Shown here one piece after another: positions 6,432-12,478 of a stretch of 12,478 nt of DNA. Where the stretch lies: the NCBI RefSeq assembly GCF_947378715.1, contig NZ_CANCLE010000121.1, positions 1-12,478 of the forward strand, read 5' to 3'. Source of the DNA: Phenylobacterium aquaticum. Its GTDB lineage: Bacteria; Pseudomonadota; Alphaproteobacteria; Caulobacterales; Caulobacteraceae. The position numbers were made by a program, and so were the translations under genes. The notes below the pieces were generated by a model. It did no database searches. It saw only the letters and a list, made by a program, of their open reading frames with translations, and was not told the DNA's origin. How positions within the stretch are numbered: position 1 is the stretch's first letter; the number at the start of each line of letters is the position of its first letter.

Positions 6432-7049
6432 TTAGGAGGCGTAGAATTCCACGACCAGGTTCGGTTCCATCTTCACCGGATAAGGAACTTCGGACAGTTC
6501 CGGCGCGCGGATGAACTTCGCGGTCATCGCCTTGGCGTCGACTTCCACGTAATCCGGCCAGTCGCGCTCGCCCGATTGCAGGGCTTCCAGCACGAGGGCC
6601 ATGTTCTTGGAGCGCTCACGGACGGAGACGATGTCCCCGACCTTCACGCGATAGGATGCGATGTTGACGCGCTTGCCGTTCACCAGCACGTGGCCGTGGT
6701 TCACGAACTGACGGGCCGCGAACACGGTCGGCACGAACTTGGCGCGATAGACCACGGCGTCCAGACGGGCTTCCAGCAGCGAGATCAGGGTCTCGGCCGT
6801 GTTGCCCTTGCGGCGCGCGGCTTCGTCATAGGTGCGCGAGAACTGCTTTTCGGTGAGGTTGCCGTAATAGCCCTTCAGCTTCTGCTTGGCGCGCAGCTGC
6901 AGGCCGAAATCGGAAACCTTCTGCTTGCGGCGCTGACCATGCTGGCCGGGGCCGTAGGCGCGTTGGTTGATCGGGGACTTCGGGCGACCCCAGATGTTCT
7001 CGCCCATCCGGCGGTCGATTTTATACTTCGCGGAATGCCGCTTAGACAT
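6432..7049 (-). CDS. rpsD: 30S ribosomal protein S4
   Basis: The 205-residue protein is a full-length bacterial S4, which nucleates assembly of the small subunit by binding the 5' domain of 16S rRNA. The N-terminal part (MSKRHSAKYKIDRRMGENIW, GRPKSP, YGPGQHGQ) lacks zinc-binding cysteines, so it is the zinc-free form. The S4 RNA-binding domain runs from about 95 to 157 (EARLDAVVYRAKF, RQFVNHGHVLVNGKRVNI). The C-terminus ends in NLVVEFYAS. As in other alphaproteobacteria, the gene stands outside the large ribosomal operons. The ATG at 7049 follows a GAAAGAG ribosome binding site. The leader is long (see the promoter entry), which would allow translational control by S4 itself, though no such structure is proven here. 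Confidence 0.99.
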   Translation of the reverse strand: MSKRHSAKYKIDRRMGENIWGRPKSPINQRAYGPGQHGQRRKQKVSDFGLQLRAKQKLKGYYGNLTEKQFSRTYDEAARRKGNTAETLISLLEARLDAVVYRAKFVPTVFAARQFVNHGHVLVNGKRVNIASYRVKVGDIVSVRERSKNMALVLEALQSGERDWPDYVEVDAKAMTAKFIRAPELSEVPYPVKMEPNLVVEFYAS

Positions 7050-7169
7050 GGTCGTCTCTTTCAGCTCGATGCAGGCCGGCGCTTCCGTAAGTGGAGGCGC
7101 GATTTCAACGGCGGCGTCGCATCACCCGTCATAGGTTCGCGGACCATCAGGCGGACCTGGCGGCGCGAA

Positions 7170-7205
7170 GGGGCGGTGTATGGCGGCAAGGCCCGCGTGA
7201 GTCAA
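7170..7205 (-). promoter_or_regulatory. Candidate rpsD promoter with long leader
   Basis: On the minus strand TTGACT (7205-7200) and CATACA (7182-7177) are spaced by 17 bases, predicting a start near 7170 and a leader of about 120 bases before rpsD. The -35 match is strong and the -10 match is weak. The -35 box overlaps a GANTC site (7199-7203) and lies immediately after the stop of the upstream DUF1254 gene. The leader (7050-7170) has no clear terminator or known riboswitch that I can see. Confidence 0.4.
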
Positions 7206-7208
7206 CAA

Positions 7209-8534
7209 TTAGACGGCGACCACCGGCGGCAGGCGGTAGCGGCCATCAAGGAATTCCGCCCGGGGCAGATAGGCCCGCAAGGTCATGGCGAACGGCCCCT
7301 GGACCGGGGCGGGCAGCCAGTTGGCGCGGCGATCCCCGCCCGGATCGGTGCGGCCGATCCAGATGTCGACGCCGCCGTCGGGATTGCGCGCCAGGCCGGG
7401 TGTGCGGTCGCCGATGGCGTAGCGATGGAGCGCGTTCTCGGTCAGGAAGAACTGCCCCTGGGGCGTAGCCTCGTACATGGTCAGCGACCAGAAGCCGTCG
7501 AGCGGCAGCTGGGCCGGCAGGCTCAGGCGATAGAGGCCGTCGCCCTTGAAGCGGCCATTCCCGTCCTCGCCCTGGGCTCGCATGTACATGGCCTCGGCCA
7601 CCGGCAGGGCCGCGAGGCCGCCGAGCGCCACCATGGCGCGGTAGAGGTAGTCCTGGCCGTAGACGCCCAGATTGGCCCGGGGATAGCCCCAGCCATTGAT
7701 GAAGGTCTGGCGTCCGGCATTGGCCATGATCTGGCCCACCGCCTCGCCGATGCCGGCCTTGATCTGGGCCTGGGCGTCGGCGTCGAAGCGCTTGGGATCG
7801 AAGCCGCCCTTGGGGCCCAGGCCGAGCGGGGCGATATGGCCGAACAGGGCCAGGTCCTCCGGACGCGGCGGGTTCTGGGCCAGCAGGTCCGAGGCGCTGG
7901 TGAAATAGGCGTCCCAGGGCGCGCTGCGCGGGGCGTAGGTCTTGGGCACGGGCGACGGCGCGCCCTTCAGCACGATGCCGTCCTGGACGGCGTGGGCGGC
8001 GGCCATGTCGGCCTCGCCATCCACTAGCGTTCTCGCCAGCAGCCAGGCGTGGGGGGTGGAGACGCGCACCACGTTGGCGCCGCCGCCCTTCTGGCCCGGC
8101 CCGACCAGGGTGAAGGTCCCGCCGTCCGGGCCGACCGTGCGCGTGCCCAGCACGACGTCATTGTCGGTGTACATGTCCAGCACCGCCACCGAGAGATAGC
8201 GCTTGCCCGTGGGGGGCAGGGTGAGCGTCGCCGGCCCCTGGGTCAGGTCCAGCCAGGCGCTGGAATAGAGGGTGTCATTGTTGGGCGTGGTGATGGTCCG
8301 CCCCGTGGGCGTCACCAGCTTGCGGGCGTGGACAAAGCGGTTGGTCGCCGCGCCCTGGCCGGTCCCCTTGTCGCCCAGCATCCGGACGCGGGCCTGGGCC
8401 ATCTCGATCAGCGGCAGGGCGTAGAGCCAGGCCTCCCGGGCGGCGCCCTTCAGGTCGCCTTGGGCGGCGAGCGCCCGGCCGGCCGGGGTCGCAGCGATCG
8501 CGGCCAGCACGGCCATCAGTTCGCGTCGGTTCAT
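7209..8534 (-). CDS. Exported DUF1254/DUF1214 domain protein
   Basis: The 441-residue protein begins MNRRELMAVLAAIAATPAGRALAA: twin arginines, a hydrophobic stretch and an ALA cleavage site near residue 23. This fits an exported protein, possibly through the Tat route although the Tat consensus is incomplete. The DUF1254 domain follows (about 30-190), with the characteristic TTPNNDTLYS (82-91) and VLGTRTVGPDGGTFTLVGP (128-146). The DUF1214 domain fills the C-terminal third, with WSLTMYE (from about 349) and the terminal YLPRAEFLDGRYRLPP. The biochemical role of this pair of domains is not established. The ATG at 8534 has a strong AAGGGAGGGG ribosome binding site. It lies 37 bases downstream of a paralogue in the same direction and is probably co-transcribed with it. 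Confidence 0.9.
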   Translation of the reverse strand: MNRRELMAVLAAIAATPAGRALAAQGDLKGAAREAWLYALPLIEMAQARVRMLGDKGTGQGAATNRFVHARKLVTPTGRTITTPNNDTLYSSAWLDLTQGPATLTLPPTGKRYLSVAVLDMYTDNDVVLGTRTVGPDGGTFTLVGPGQKGGGANVVRVSTPHAWLLARTLVDGEADMAAAHAVQDGIVLKGAPSPVPKTYAPRSAPWDAYFTSASDLLAQNPPRPEDLALFGHIAPLGLGPKGGFDPKRFDADAQAQIKAGIGEAVGQIMANAGRQTFINGWGYPRANLGVYGQDYLYRAMVALGGLAALPVAEAMYMRAQGEDGNGRFKGDGLYRLSLPAQLPLDGFWSLTMYEATPQGQFFLTENALHRYAIGDRTPGLARNPDGGVDIWIGRTDPGGDRRANWLPAPVQGPFAMTLRAYLPRAEFLDGRYRLPPVVAV

Positions 8535-8571
8535 GGTCCCCTCCCTTGGGGTGGCGTCGGGTCGTCTCGGA

Positions 8572-9822
8572 TCAGGCTTCCGTGACCGGCGGCAGGCGAT
8601 AGACGCCCTCCAGCAGTTCGGGCCTGGGCAGATAGGCGCGCATGAACAGGGCGAAGGGTCCGGCCGGGGCCGGCAACCAGTTGGCGGTGCGCGCGCCGCC
8701 CGGATCTGCGTGACCGATCCAGATGTCCAGCGAGCCGTCAGGATTGGCGGCCAGCCCCTCGGTGCGGTCGCCGATGGCGTAGCGGTTCAGCGGATTGTCG
8801 GTGAAGAAGAACTGCCCGTCGTCGGTCGCCTCATAGAGGCTGAGCGACCAGAAGGAATTGACCGGCAGCATGCCGTCGGCCGGGAAGTGCAATCGCCAGG
8901 CCTTCAGCCCGTCATAGAGCGCGCCGCGCAGGTGGCCCTCGGCGCGCATGTACATGGCCTCTGCCGGCGGCAGGGCGGCCAGGCCCGAAACCGCCACCGA
9001 GGCGCGCAGGCCATAGTCCTGGTCGAAGTCGCCCAGCCGGGCGGAGGGATAGGTCCAACCCTCGATGAAGGCCGAACCGGTCAGGCCGCCGCGACGCGAC
9101 GCCGCTCGGCCCTCGGCCAGGCCCGCCTCGATGGCGGCGACGTCTTCGGCCGAGAACCGCGCGGGATCGAAGTTCGCGAGGCCCAGAGGCGCCATCACCG
9201 CCAGGATCGCCCGGTCGCTGAACAGGGGCGGGTTGGCCGCCATCAGCCGCGCGGCGGTATCGAAATATTCCGCCCAGGGCGCGCCGCGATGGGCGAAGGG
9301 GCCGGGGAAATCGACGGCCGGACCCTGCATGGACAGACCATGCTGCACGGCCTTGGCGGCCTCGACGTCGTGAGGACCGTCGACCAGCACCCGGGCCAGC
9401 GCCCAGACATGGTCGGTGGGCGAGCGCACCATATTGGGGCCGTCGGCGGCGTCGCGCGGCCCGACCAGGGTGAAGGTCCCACCGTCCGGCCCGGTCGTCC
9501 GCGTCCCCAGGATCGCGAAATTGTTGGTGTAGGCGTCCATGAGGGCCAGCGAGAAGTAACGGTCGCCCGTCGCCGGCAGGGTGATGGTCACCGGGCCCTG
9601 GCTGAGGTCGACCTGGGCCGTGGAATAGAAGGTGTCGTTGTTGGGCGTGGTCACCGCCCGGGCCCTGTGGTCGGCCAGCCGGCGCATGTGGCCGAAGACG
9701 TTCATCGGCGAGCCGACCGCCTGGCCCCGGGATCGCGTGGTGGCGACCTCCACCAGGGGCAGGGAGAACAGGAACGCTTCCCGCGCGGCGGTCTTCAGAT
9801 CGTCCAGAGCGGTCGCGGCCAT
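8572..9822 (-). CDS. DUF1254/DUF1214 domain protein without signal peptide (paralogue)
   Basis: The 416-residue protein shares the DUF1254/DUF1214 layout of its downstream neighbour: TTPNNDTFYS (58-67), ILGTRTTGPDGGTFTLVGP, WSLSLYEATDDGQFFFTDN and a terminal YLPRPELLEGVYRLPP. It starts directly at the first domain helix (MAATALDDLKTAAREAF) with no export signal, so it should stay in the cytoplasm. An ATG three codons upstream (9831) directly abuts the GGGAG ribosome binding site (9836-9832), whereas the ATG at 9822 has ideal 9-base spacing, so I chose the latter. The two genes probably arose by tandem duplication followed by gain or loss of the signal peptide. Function is unknown. Confidence 0.88.
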   Translation of the reverse strand: MAATALDDLKTAAREAFLFSLPLVEVATTRSRGQAVGSPMNVFGHMRRLADHRARAVTTPNNDTFYSTAQVDLSQGPVTITLPATGDRYFSLALMDAYTNNFAILGTRTTGPDGGTFTLVGPRDAADGPNMVRSPTDHVWALARVLVDGPHDVEAAKAVQHGLSMQGPAVDFPGPFAHRGAPWAEYFDTAARLMAANPPLFSDRAILAVMAPLGLANFDPARFSAEDVAAIEAGLAEGRAASRRGGLTGSAFIEGWTYPSARLGDFDQDYGLRASVAVSGLAALPPAEAMYMRAEGHLRGALYDGLKAWRLHFPADGMLPVNSFWSLSLYEATDDGQFFFTDNPLNRYAIGDRTEGLAANPDGSLDIWIGHADPGGARTANWLPAPAGPFALFMRAYLPRPELLEGVYRLPPVTEA

Positions 9823-9833
9823 GTTCGACATCT

Positions 9834-9863
9834 CCCAACTATTGGCGCCCCAACTATTGGCGC
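9834..9863. repeat. 15-bp perfect tandem direct repeat at a ribosome binding site
   Basis: CCCAACTATTGGCGC occurs twice with no gap (9834-9848 and 9849-9863). Each unit contains the dyad CCAA-CTA-TTGG, and the following bases GTTGGG (9864-9869) pair with the second CCCAAC. On the minus strand each unit ends in GTTGGG, and the proximal copy supplies most of the GGGAG ribosome binding site of the downstream DUF1254 gene. The remaining gap to 9900 shows no terminator. Confidence 0.85.
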
Positions 9864-9900
9864 GTTGGGTGTCGCCTGTCTGGCCGCTCCGCGCAAGCCG

Positions 9901-10680
9901 CTAGCTGTCGGGCTTGGTCGCCGCCTTGGCCTTGGCCAGCTTGTCCAGCACCCGGCCGCGGCCGCGCGACAGGGCGGTCACCACGCCACGGAAGGTGCGC
10001 ACCTCCTGGTCGGACATCCGGGCGCGGGCGAGCGCCGCGCGCAGGTTCTGGACCATGGACGGCTTCTTCTCCGGCGGGTGGAAGAAGCCGGCGGTCTCCA
10101 GCTCGCGCTCGAAATGCTCGTAGAGGCCCAGCATGGCGGAGGCCTCGGCCGGGGGCGGGGCGTCACGGAAGATGGCCGGGGCGCCGGTCTCCTGGGTCAT
10201 GCGCCACTCATAGGCCAGGATGATCACCGCCTGGGCCAGGTTGAGCGAGCGGAAGCGCGGGTCGATCGGCAGGGTGACCACCGCCTGGCAGAGCGCGATG
10301 TCGGCGGTCTCCAGGCCGGCGCGCTCGCCGCCGAACAGCAGGCCGGTGCGACGCCCCTCCCCCACCTCGTGCAGCATCTCGGCGGCGGCGGCGCGGGGGG
10401 TGAGGATCGGCAGCTGCAGCTCGCGCGGCCGGGCCGTGGTCGCATAGACCAGGTGCAGGTCGGCGATGGCGGCCTCGACACTGTCATAGACCCTGGCCGC
10501 GTTCAGCGGCCATTCGGCGCCCGAGGCCGTGGCCCAGGCCCGCTCCTGGGGCCAGCCGTCGCGGGGATTGACCAGCCGAAGATCGGCGAGGCCGAAATTG
10601 GCCATGGCCCGGGCCACGGCCCCGATGTTGGCGGCCATTTGCGGCTTGTCGAGGATGATGCAGGGCGGCTCGGCGGTCAT
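9901..10680 (-). CDS. trmJ: tRNA/rRNA 2'-O-methyltransferase, SpoU/TrmJ type
   Basis: This 259-residue protein is a SPOUT-class methyltransferase that transfers a methyl group from S-adenosylmethionine to a ribose 2'-OH. The three SpoU motifs are present: NIGAVARAMANFGL (18-31), the knot segment LFGGERAGL (115-123) and LPIDPRFRSLNLAQAV (137-152). The C-terminal helical extension (about 175-245) with HFERELETAGFFHPPEKKP matches TrmJ, which modifies position 32 of tRNAs. The ATG at 10680 starts the domain directly. An in-frame TTG at 10716 would add 12 residues lacking family similarity and is rejected. The spacing from GAGGGG to the ATG is long (14 bases), so initiation may be modest. It lies upstream of the DUF1254 pair on the same strand, but the 78-base gap may hold a separate promoter. 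Confidence 0.9.
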   Translation of the reverse strand: MTAEPPCIILDKPQMAANIGAVARAMANFGLADLRLVNPRDGWPQERAWATASGAEWPLNAARVYDSVEAAIADLHLVYATTARPRELQLPILTPRAAAAEMLHEVGEGRRTGLLFGGERAGLETADIALCQAVVTLPIDPRFRSLNLAQAVIILAYEWRMTQETGAPAIFRDAPPPAEASAMLGLYEHFERELETAGFFHPPEKKPSMVQNLRAALARARMSDQEVRTFRGVVTALSRGRGRVLDKLAKAKAATKPDS

Positions 10681-10811
10681 GGCGCGCTTTTCAGCCCCTC
10701 TGGCGTCCGAAGGCAAGGGCCCGGTCGACGCAGGAGACGGAACCGACCCGTCGCTGGCGGCTTCACCTTGGACGACCGCGCCACGCCGGGGCTGTCACCC
10801 AAGGATATGTC
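10681..10811. promoter_or_regulatory. Divergent region between trmJ and the beta-lactamase-like lipoprotein gene
   Basis: These 131 bases must hold the promoters of both divergent genes. The only clear element is AAGGA at 10800-10804, the ribosome binding site of the plus-strand gene. TTGGACG around 10768 could be its -35 box, but no good -10 box follows. I see no strong dyad or repeat. Confidence 0.3.
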
Positions 10812-11819
10812 ATGCGCCGCGTTCTGCTGATGGCCGCCCTTCTGGTCCTCGGTGGCGGTCTGTCGGCCTGCAAGCAGCCGCTGCTGCGTTCGACCGGCGA
10901 CACCCCCGCGCTCGACACCGCCCGCCTGGAGCTGGAGATCAAGCCGCTGGCCGCCGGCGCCGCGCCGGGCGTGCTCGGATTCGGGATCATGAACCTGGTC
11001 AGCGGTGAGACCTGGACCCTGAACGGCGAACGCCGCTTCCCGCTCGACGACGTCGCCGCCCTGCCCTTGGGCGCTGCGGCGATCGGCGAGATCGAGGGCG
11101 GACGGCTGAAGGACGGCGAGATCTTGTCGGTGCGCGAGGTCGACCTGGCCCCGCCGCCCAGCGCCATCGCCGACGCCTGGCCGAGCCGGTCCGACTATAC
11201 CATCCACACCCTGGTCGAGGCGGCGGTGCGGGGATCGGACACCACCGCCGACGACCTGCTGATCCACCGAATCGGCGGACCGGGCGCGGTGACCGCCTGG
11301 CTGGTCGACAAGCACGTCGCGGAGGTTCGACTCGACCGCTATCGCCGCGAGATCGATCCGCACCGCAGCGGCCTGGCTTCGTTCCGCGCGGACTGGAAGG
11401 GCGAGACGGCCTATCGCCAGGTCCAGGCCAGCCTGACGCCTGCCCAGCGCCAGGCCGCCATGACCGCCTATCTGGCCGATCCCCGCGACACGGCGACGCC
11501 CCGGGGCATGCTGCGGTTCTTCCAGGCGCTCTCGGCCGGCGAACTGATCTCCCACGCCGGCATGACCCGGCTGATGGCGACCATCCCCCAGGACGCCTCG
11601 CCCGGCCTGCCGCCCGGCGCACACTTCGCCCACAAGCGCGCGCAGATGGCGGCCCTGCCCGGCCAGCCCGGCGTGCTGAATGACGCCGGCGTCCTGACCC
11701 TGAAGGACGGCCGTCGCTACGCCATCACAGTGTTTCTGGCCGGCTCCACCCAGGACGCCAAGGCCCAGGCGGACACCGTCGCGCGGACCTTGGCCGCAGC
11801 CGGCCGTAGCGTCCACTGA
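10812..11819 (+). CDS. Class A beta-lactamase-fold lipoprotein, probably inactive
   Basis: The 335-residue protein has a lipoprotein signal (MRRVLLMAALLVLGGGLSAC, lipobox LSAC with Cys20) and a domain of the Beta-lactamase2 type. Aligning by family landmarks, the nucleophile motif should fall at RFPLDDVAALPLG (75-87). There Asp80 and Ala83 occupy the places of the catalytic Ser70 and Lys73. SDN becomes SDT (142-144). Glu180 in LDRYRREID keeps the place of Glu166. DTATPRGM (226-233) is conserved. KTG becomes KRA (275-277). Without the serine and lysine no acyl-enzyme can form, so it is a likely pseudoenzyme that may bind peptidoglycan fragments or act structurally in the envelope, which is inference. 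The start follows AAGGA (10800-10804). It is divergent from trmJ and upstream of icd on the same strand. Confidence 0.85.
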   Translation: MRRVLLMAALLVLGGGLSACKQPLLRSTGDTPALDTARLELEIKPLAAGAAPGVLGFGIMNLVSGETWTLNGERRFPLDDVAALPLGAAAIGEIEGGRLKDGEILSVREVDLAPPPSAIADAWPSRSDYTIHTLVEAAVRGSDTTADDLLIHRIGGPGAVTAWLVDKHVAEVRLDRYRREIDPHRSGLASFRADWKGETAYRQVQASLTPAQRQAAMTAYLADPRDTATPRGMLRFFQALSAGELISHAGMTRLMATIPQDASPGLPPGAHFAHKRAQMAALPGQPGVLNDAGVLTLKDGRRYAITVFLAGSTQDAKAQADTVARTLAAAGRSVH

Positions 11820-11891
11820 GGCTTGCGCGCCTGACACCGGTTACCGCCCGATCGATGAGCTTTTGTCGGGACTTGCTGAGGAGTGGGTCAG

Positions 11892-11931
11892 GGCCTTTGC
11901 GCGGAAGGCCGAAGCCGAATATACGGCCTTC
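11892..11931 (+). promoter_or_regulatory. Overlapping alternative stems in the icd upstream region
   Basis: Between the lipoprotein stop and icd, GGCCTT (11892-11897) can pair with AAGGCC (11905-11910). Alternatively GAAGGCCG (11904-11911) pairs with CGGCCTTC (11924-11931). The middle segment is shared, so only one stem forms at a time. The second stem is followed after a few bases by ACCTTACCCTTTT and could be the terminator of the upstream gene. No clear icd promoter was found in 11820-11966. Confidence 0.4.
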
Positions 11932-11966
11932 AACCTTACCCTTTTCGCCGGAGCGCCTGCCCCCTC

Positions 11967-12478
11967 ATGGCCAAGATCAAAGTCGCCAATCCTGTCGTGG
12001 ACATCGACGGGGACGAGATGACCCGCATCATCTGGAAATGGATCAAGGACAAGTTGATCTTCCCCTATCTCGACCTCGACATCGACTATTACGACCTGGG
12101 GATCGAGCACCGCGACGCGACCGACGACAAGGTCACGGTCGACTCGGCCATGGCCATCAAGAAGTACGGCGTCGGCATCAAGTGCGCGACCATCACCCCG
12201 GACGAGGCCCGGGTTGAGGAATTCAAGCTCAAGAAGATGTGGAAGTCGCCGAACGGCACCATCCGCAACATCCTGGGCGGCGTGGTGTTCCGCGAGCCGA
12301 TCATCTGCAAGAACGTGCCGCGCCTGATCCCCGGCTGGACCCAGCCGATCATCATCGGCCGCCACGCCTTTGGCGACCAGTATCGCGCCACCGACTTCGT
12401 CGTGCCCGGCAAGGGCAAGATGACCATTAAGTGGGAAGGCGAGGACGGCCAGGTCATCGAGCACGAGGTGTTCGACTA
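11967..12478 (+). CDS. icd: NADP-dependent isocitrate dehydrogenase (partial, 5' part)
   Basis: The first 170 codons are present and the frame runs off the window edge. The enzyme converts isocitrate to 2-oxoglutarate and CO2 with NADP in the citric acid cycle. It is of the homodimeric, eukaryote-like type, and its numbering coincides with human IDH1. SPNGTIRN (94-101) with Arg100, Arg109 in VVFREPI, and Arg132 in GRHAFGDQYRATD are the isocitrate-binding residues. The start MAKIKVANPVVDIDGDEMTR is typical. The ATG at 11967 follows GGAG (11950-11953) at a longer than usual distance of 13 bases. The gene follows the beta-lactamase-like gene after 147 bases containing possible alternative stems. 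The remaining domain lies beyond the window. Confidence 0.97.
   Translation, partial: MAKIKVANPVVDIDGDEMTRIIWKWIKDKLIFPYLDLDIDYYDLGIEHRDATDDKVTVDSAMAIKKYGVGIKCATITPDEARVEEFKLKKMWKSPNGTIRNILGGVVFREPIICKNVPRLIPGWTQPIIIGRHAFGDQYRATDFVVPGKGKMTIKWEGEDGQVIEHEVFD

Noticed and set aside
6420..8027. A 535-codon plus-strand frame opposite rpsD and the DUF1254 gene
   Set aside because: It is antisense to the unmistakable ribosomal protein S4 and crosses the gap into a second gene, so it is a GC-driven artefact.
8533..10830. A very long plus-strand open frame of 765 codons opposite the DUF1254 and trmJ genes
   Set aside because: It is antisense to three genes with clear family motifs. Its translation is rich in Gly, Arg, His and Gln without any domain pattern, as expected for a shadow frame in high-GC DNA.
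10677..11837. A 386-codon minus-strand frame opposite the beta-lactamase-like lipoprotein gene
   Set aside because: The plus-strand protein has a lipobox and family motifs. The antisense frame has Gly/Gln/His-rich composition and no start context.
1..12478. Mobile elements, CRISPR array, tRNA genes, toxin-antitoxin or defence genes
   Set aside because: No transposase or integrase motifs, no regularly spaced repeats and no cloverleaf were recognised on either strand. The only tandem repeat is the two-copy 15-mer at 9834-9863.

Overview
The window is chromosomal DNA of very high GC content, densely packed with genes and dominated by housekeeping neighbourhoods. Gene content points to an alphaproteobacterium of the Caulobacter/Phenylobacterium group. 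The signs are a BolA - aldo/keto reductase-like - monothiol glutaredoxin cluster, a stand-alone rpsD, an IDH1-like NADP isocitrate dehydrogenase, many small lipoproteins, and GANTC (CcrM-type) sites in intergenic regions. The genus is inferred from gene content only. I see no mobile element, phage gene, tRNA, rRNA or CRISPR array. No gap between genes exceeds 300 bases.

Layout. Bases 1-1039 (minus) hold the first codons of an unidentified gene and, overlapping it by ATGA, a TIM-barrel amidohydrolase. Divergent from it at 1144-2376 is a family VIII esterase/class C beta-lactamase-like serine hydrolase. It converges across a hairpin on a lipoprotein gene (2402-3040, minus). From the next divergent promoter region a plus-strand run follows: bolA, a degenerate aldo/keto reductase, grxD and a hotdog thioesterase (3113-5105). 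This run ends 4 bases from a second, convergent lipoprotein gene (5110-5487, minus). A six-helix DUF4386 membrane protein (5631-6359, plus) has a promoter whose -10 box lies between the arms of a perfect 10-bp inverted repeat. A strong bidirectional terminator separates it from rpsD (6432-7049, minus).

Upstream of rpsD on the same strand lie two tandem DUF1254/DUF1214 paralogues, one with a signal peptide and one without, and then a TrmJ-type RNA 2'-O-methyltransferase (9901-10680). Divergent from that is a lipoprotein with a class A beta-lactamase fold that has lost its catalytic serine and lysine (10812-11819). The window ends inside icd (from 11967), whose upstream region can form two mutually exclusive stems.

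Functional links. BolA and the CGFS glutaredoxin are known partners in iron-sulfur cluster handling, so their shared cluster is meaningful. The reductase-like protein between them lacks all four canonical catalytic residues and may have a non-redox role. Nothing here amounts to a clearly new multi-gene system. The most interesting items are the operator-overlapped DUF4386 promoter, the two probable pseudoenzymes, the duplicated DUF1254 pair with a 15-bp tandem repeat at its ribosome binding site, and the alternative stems before icd.
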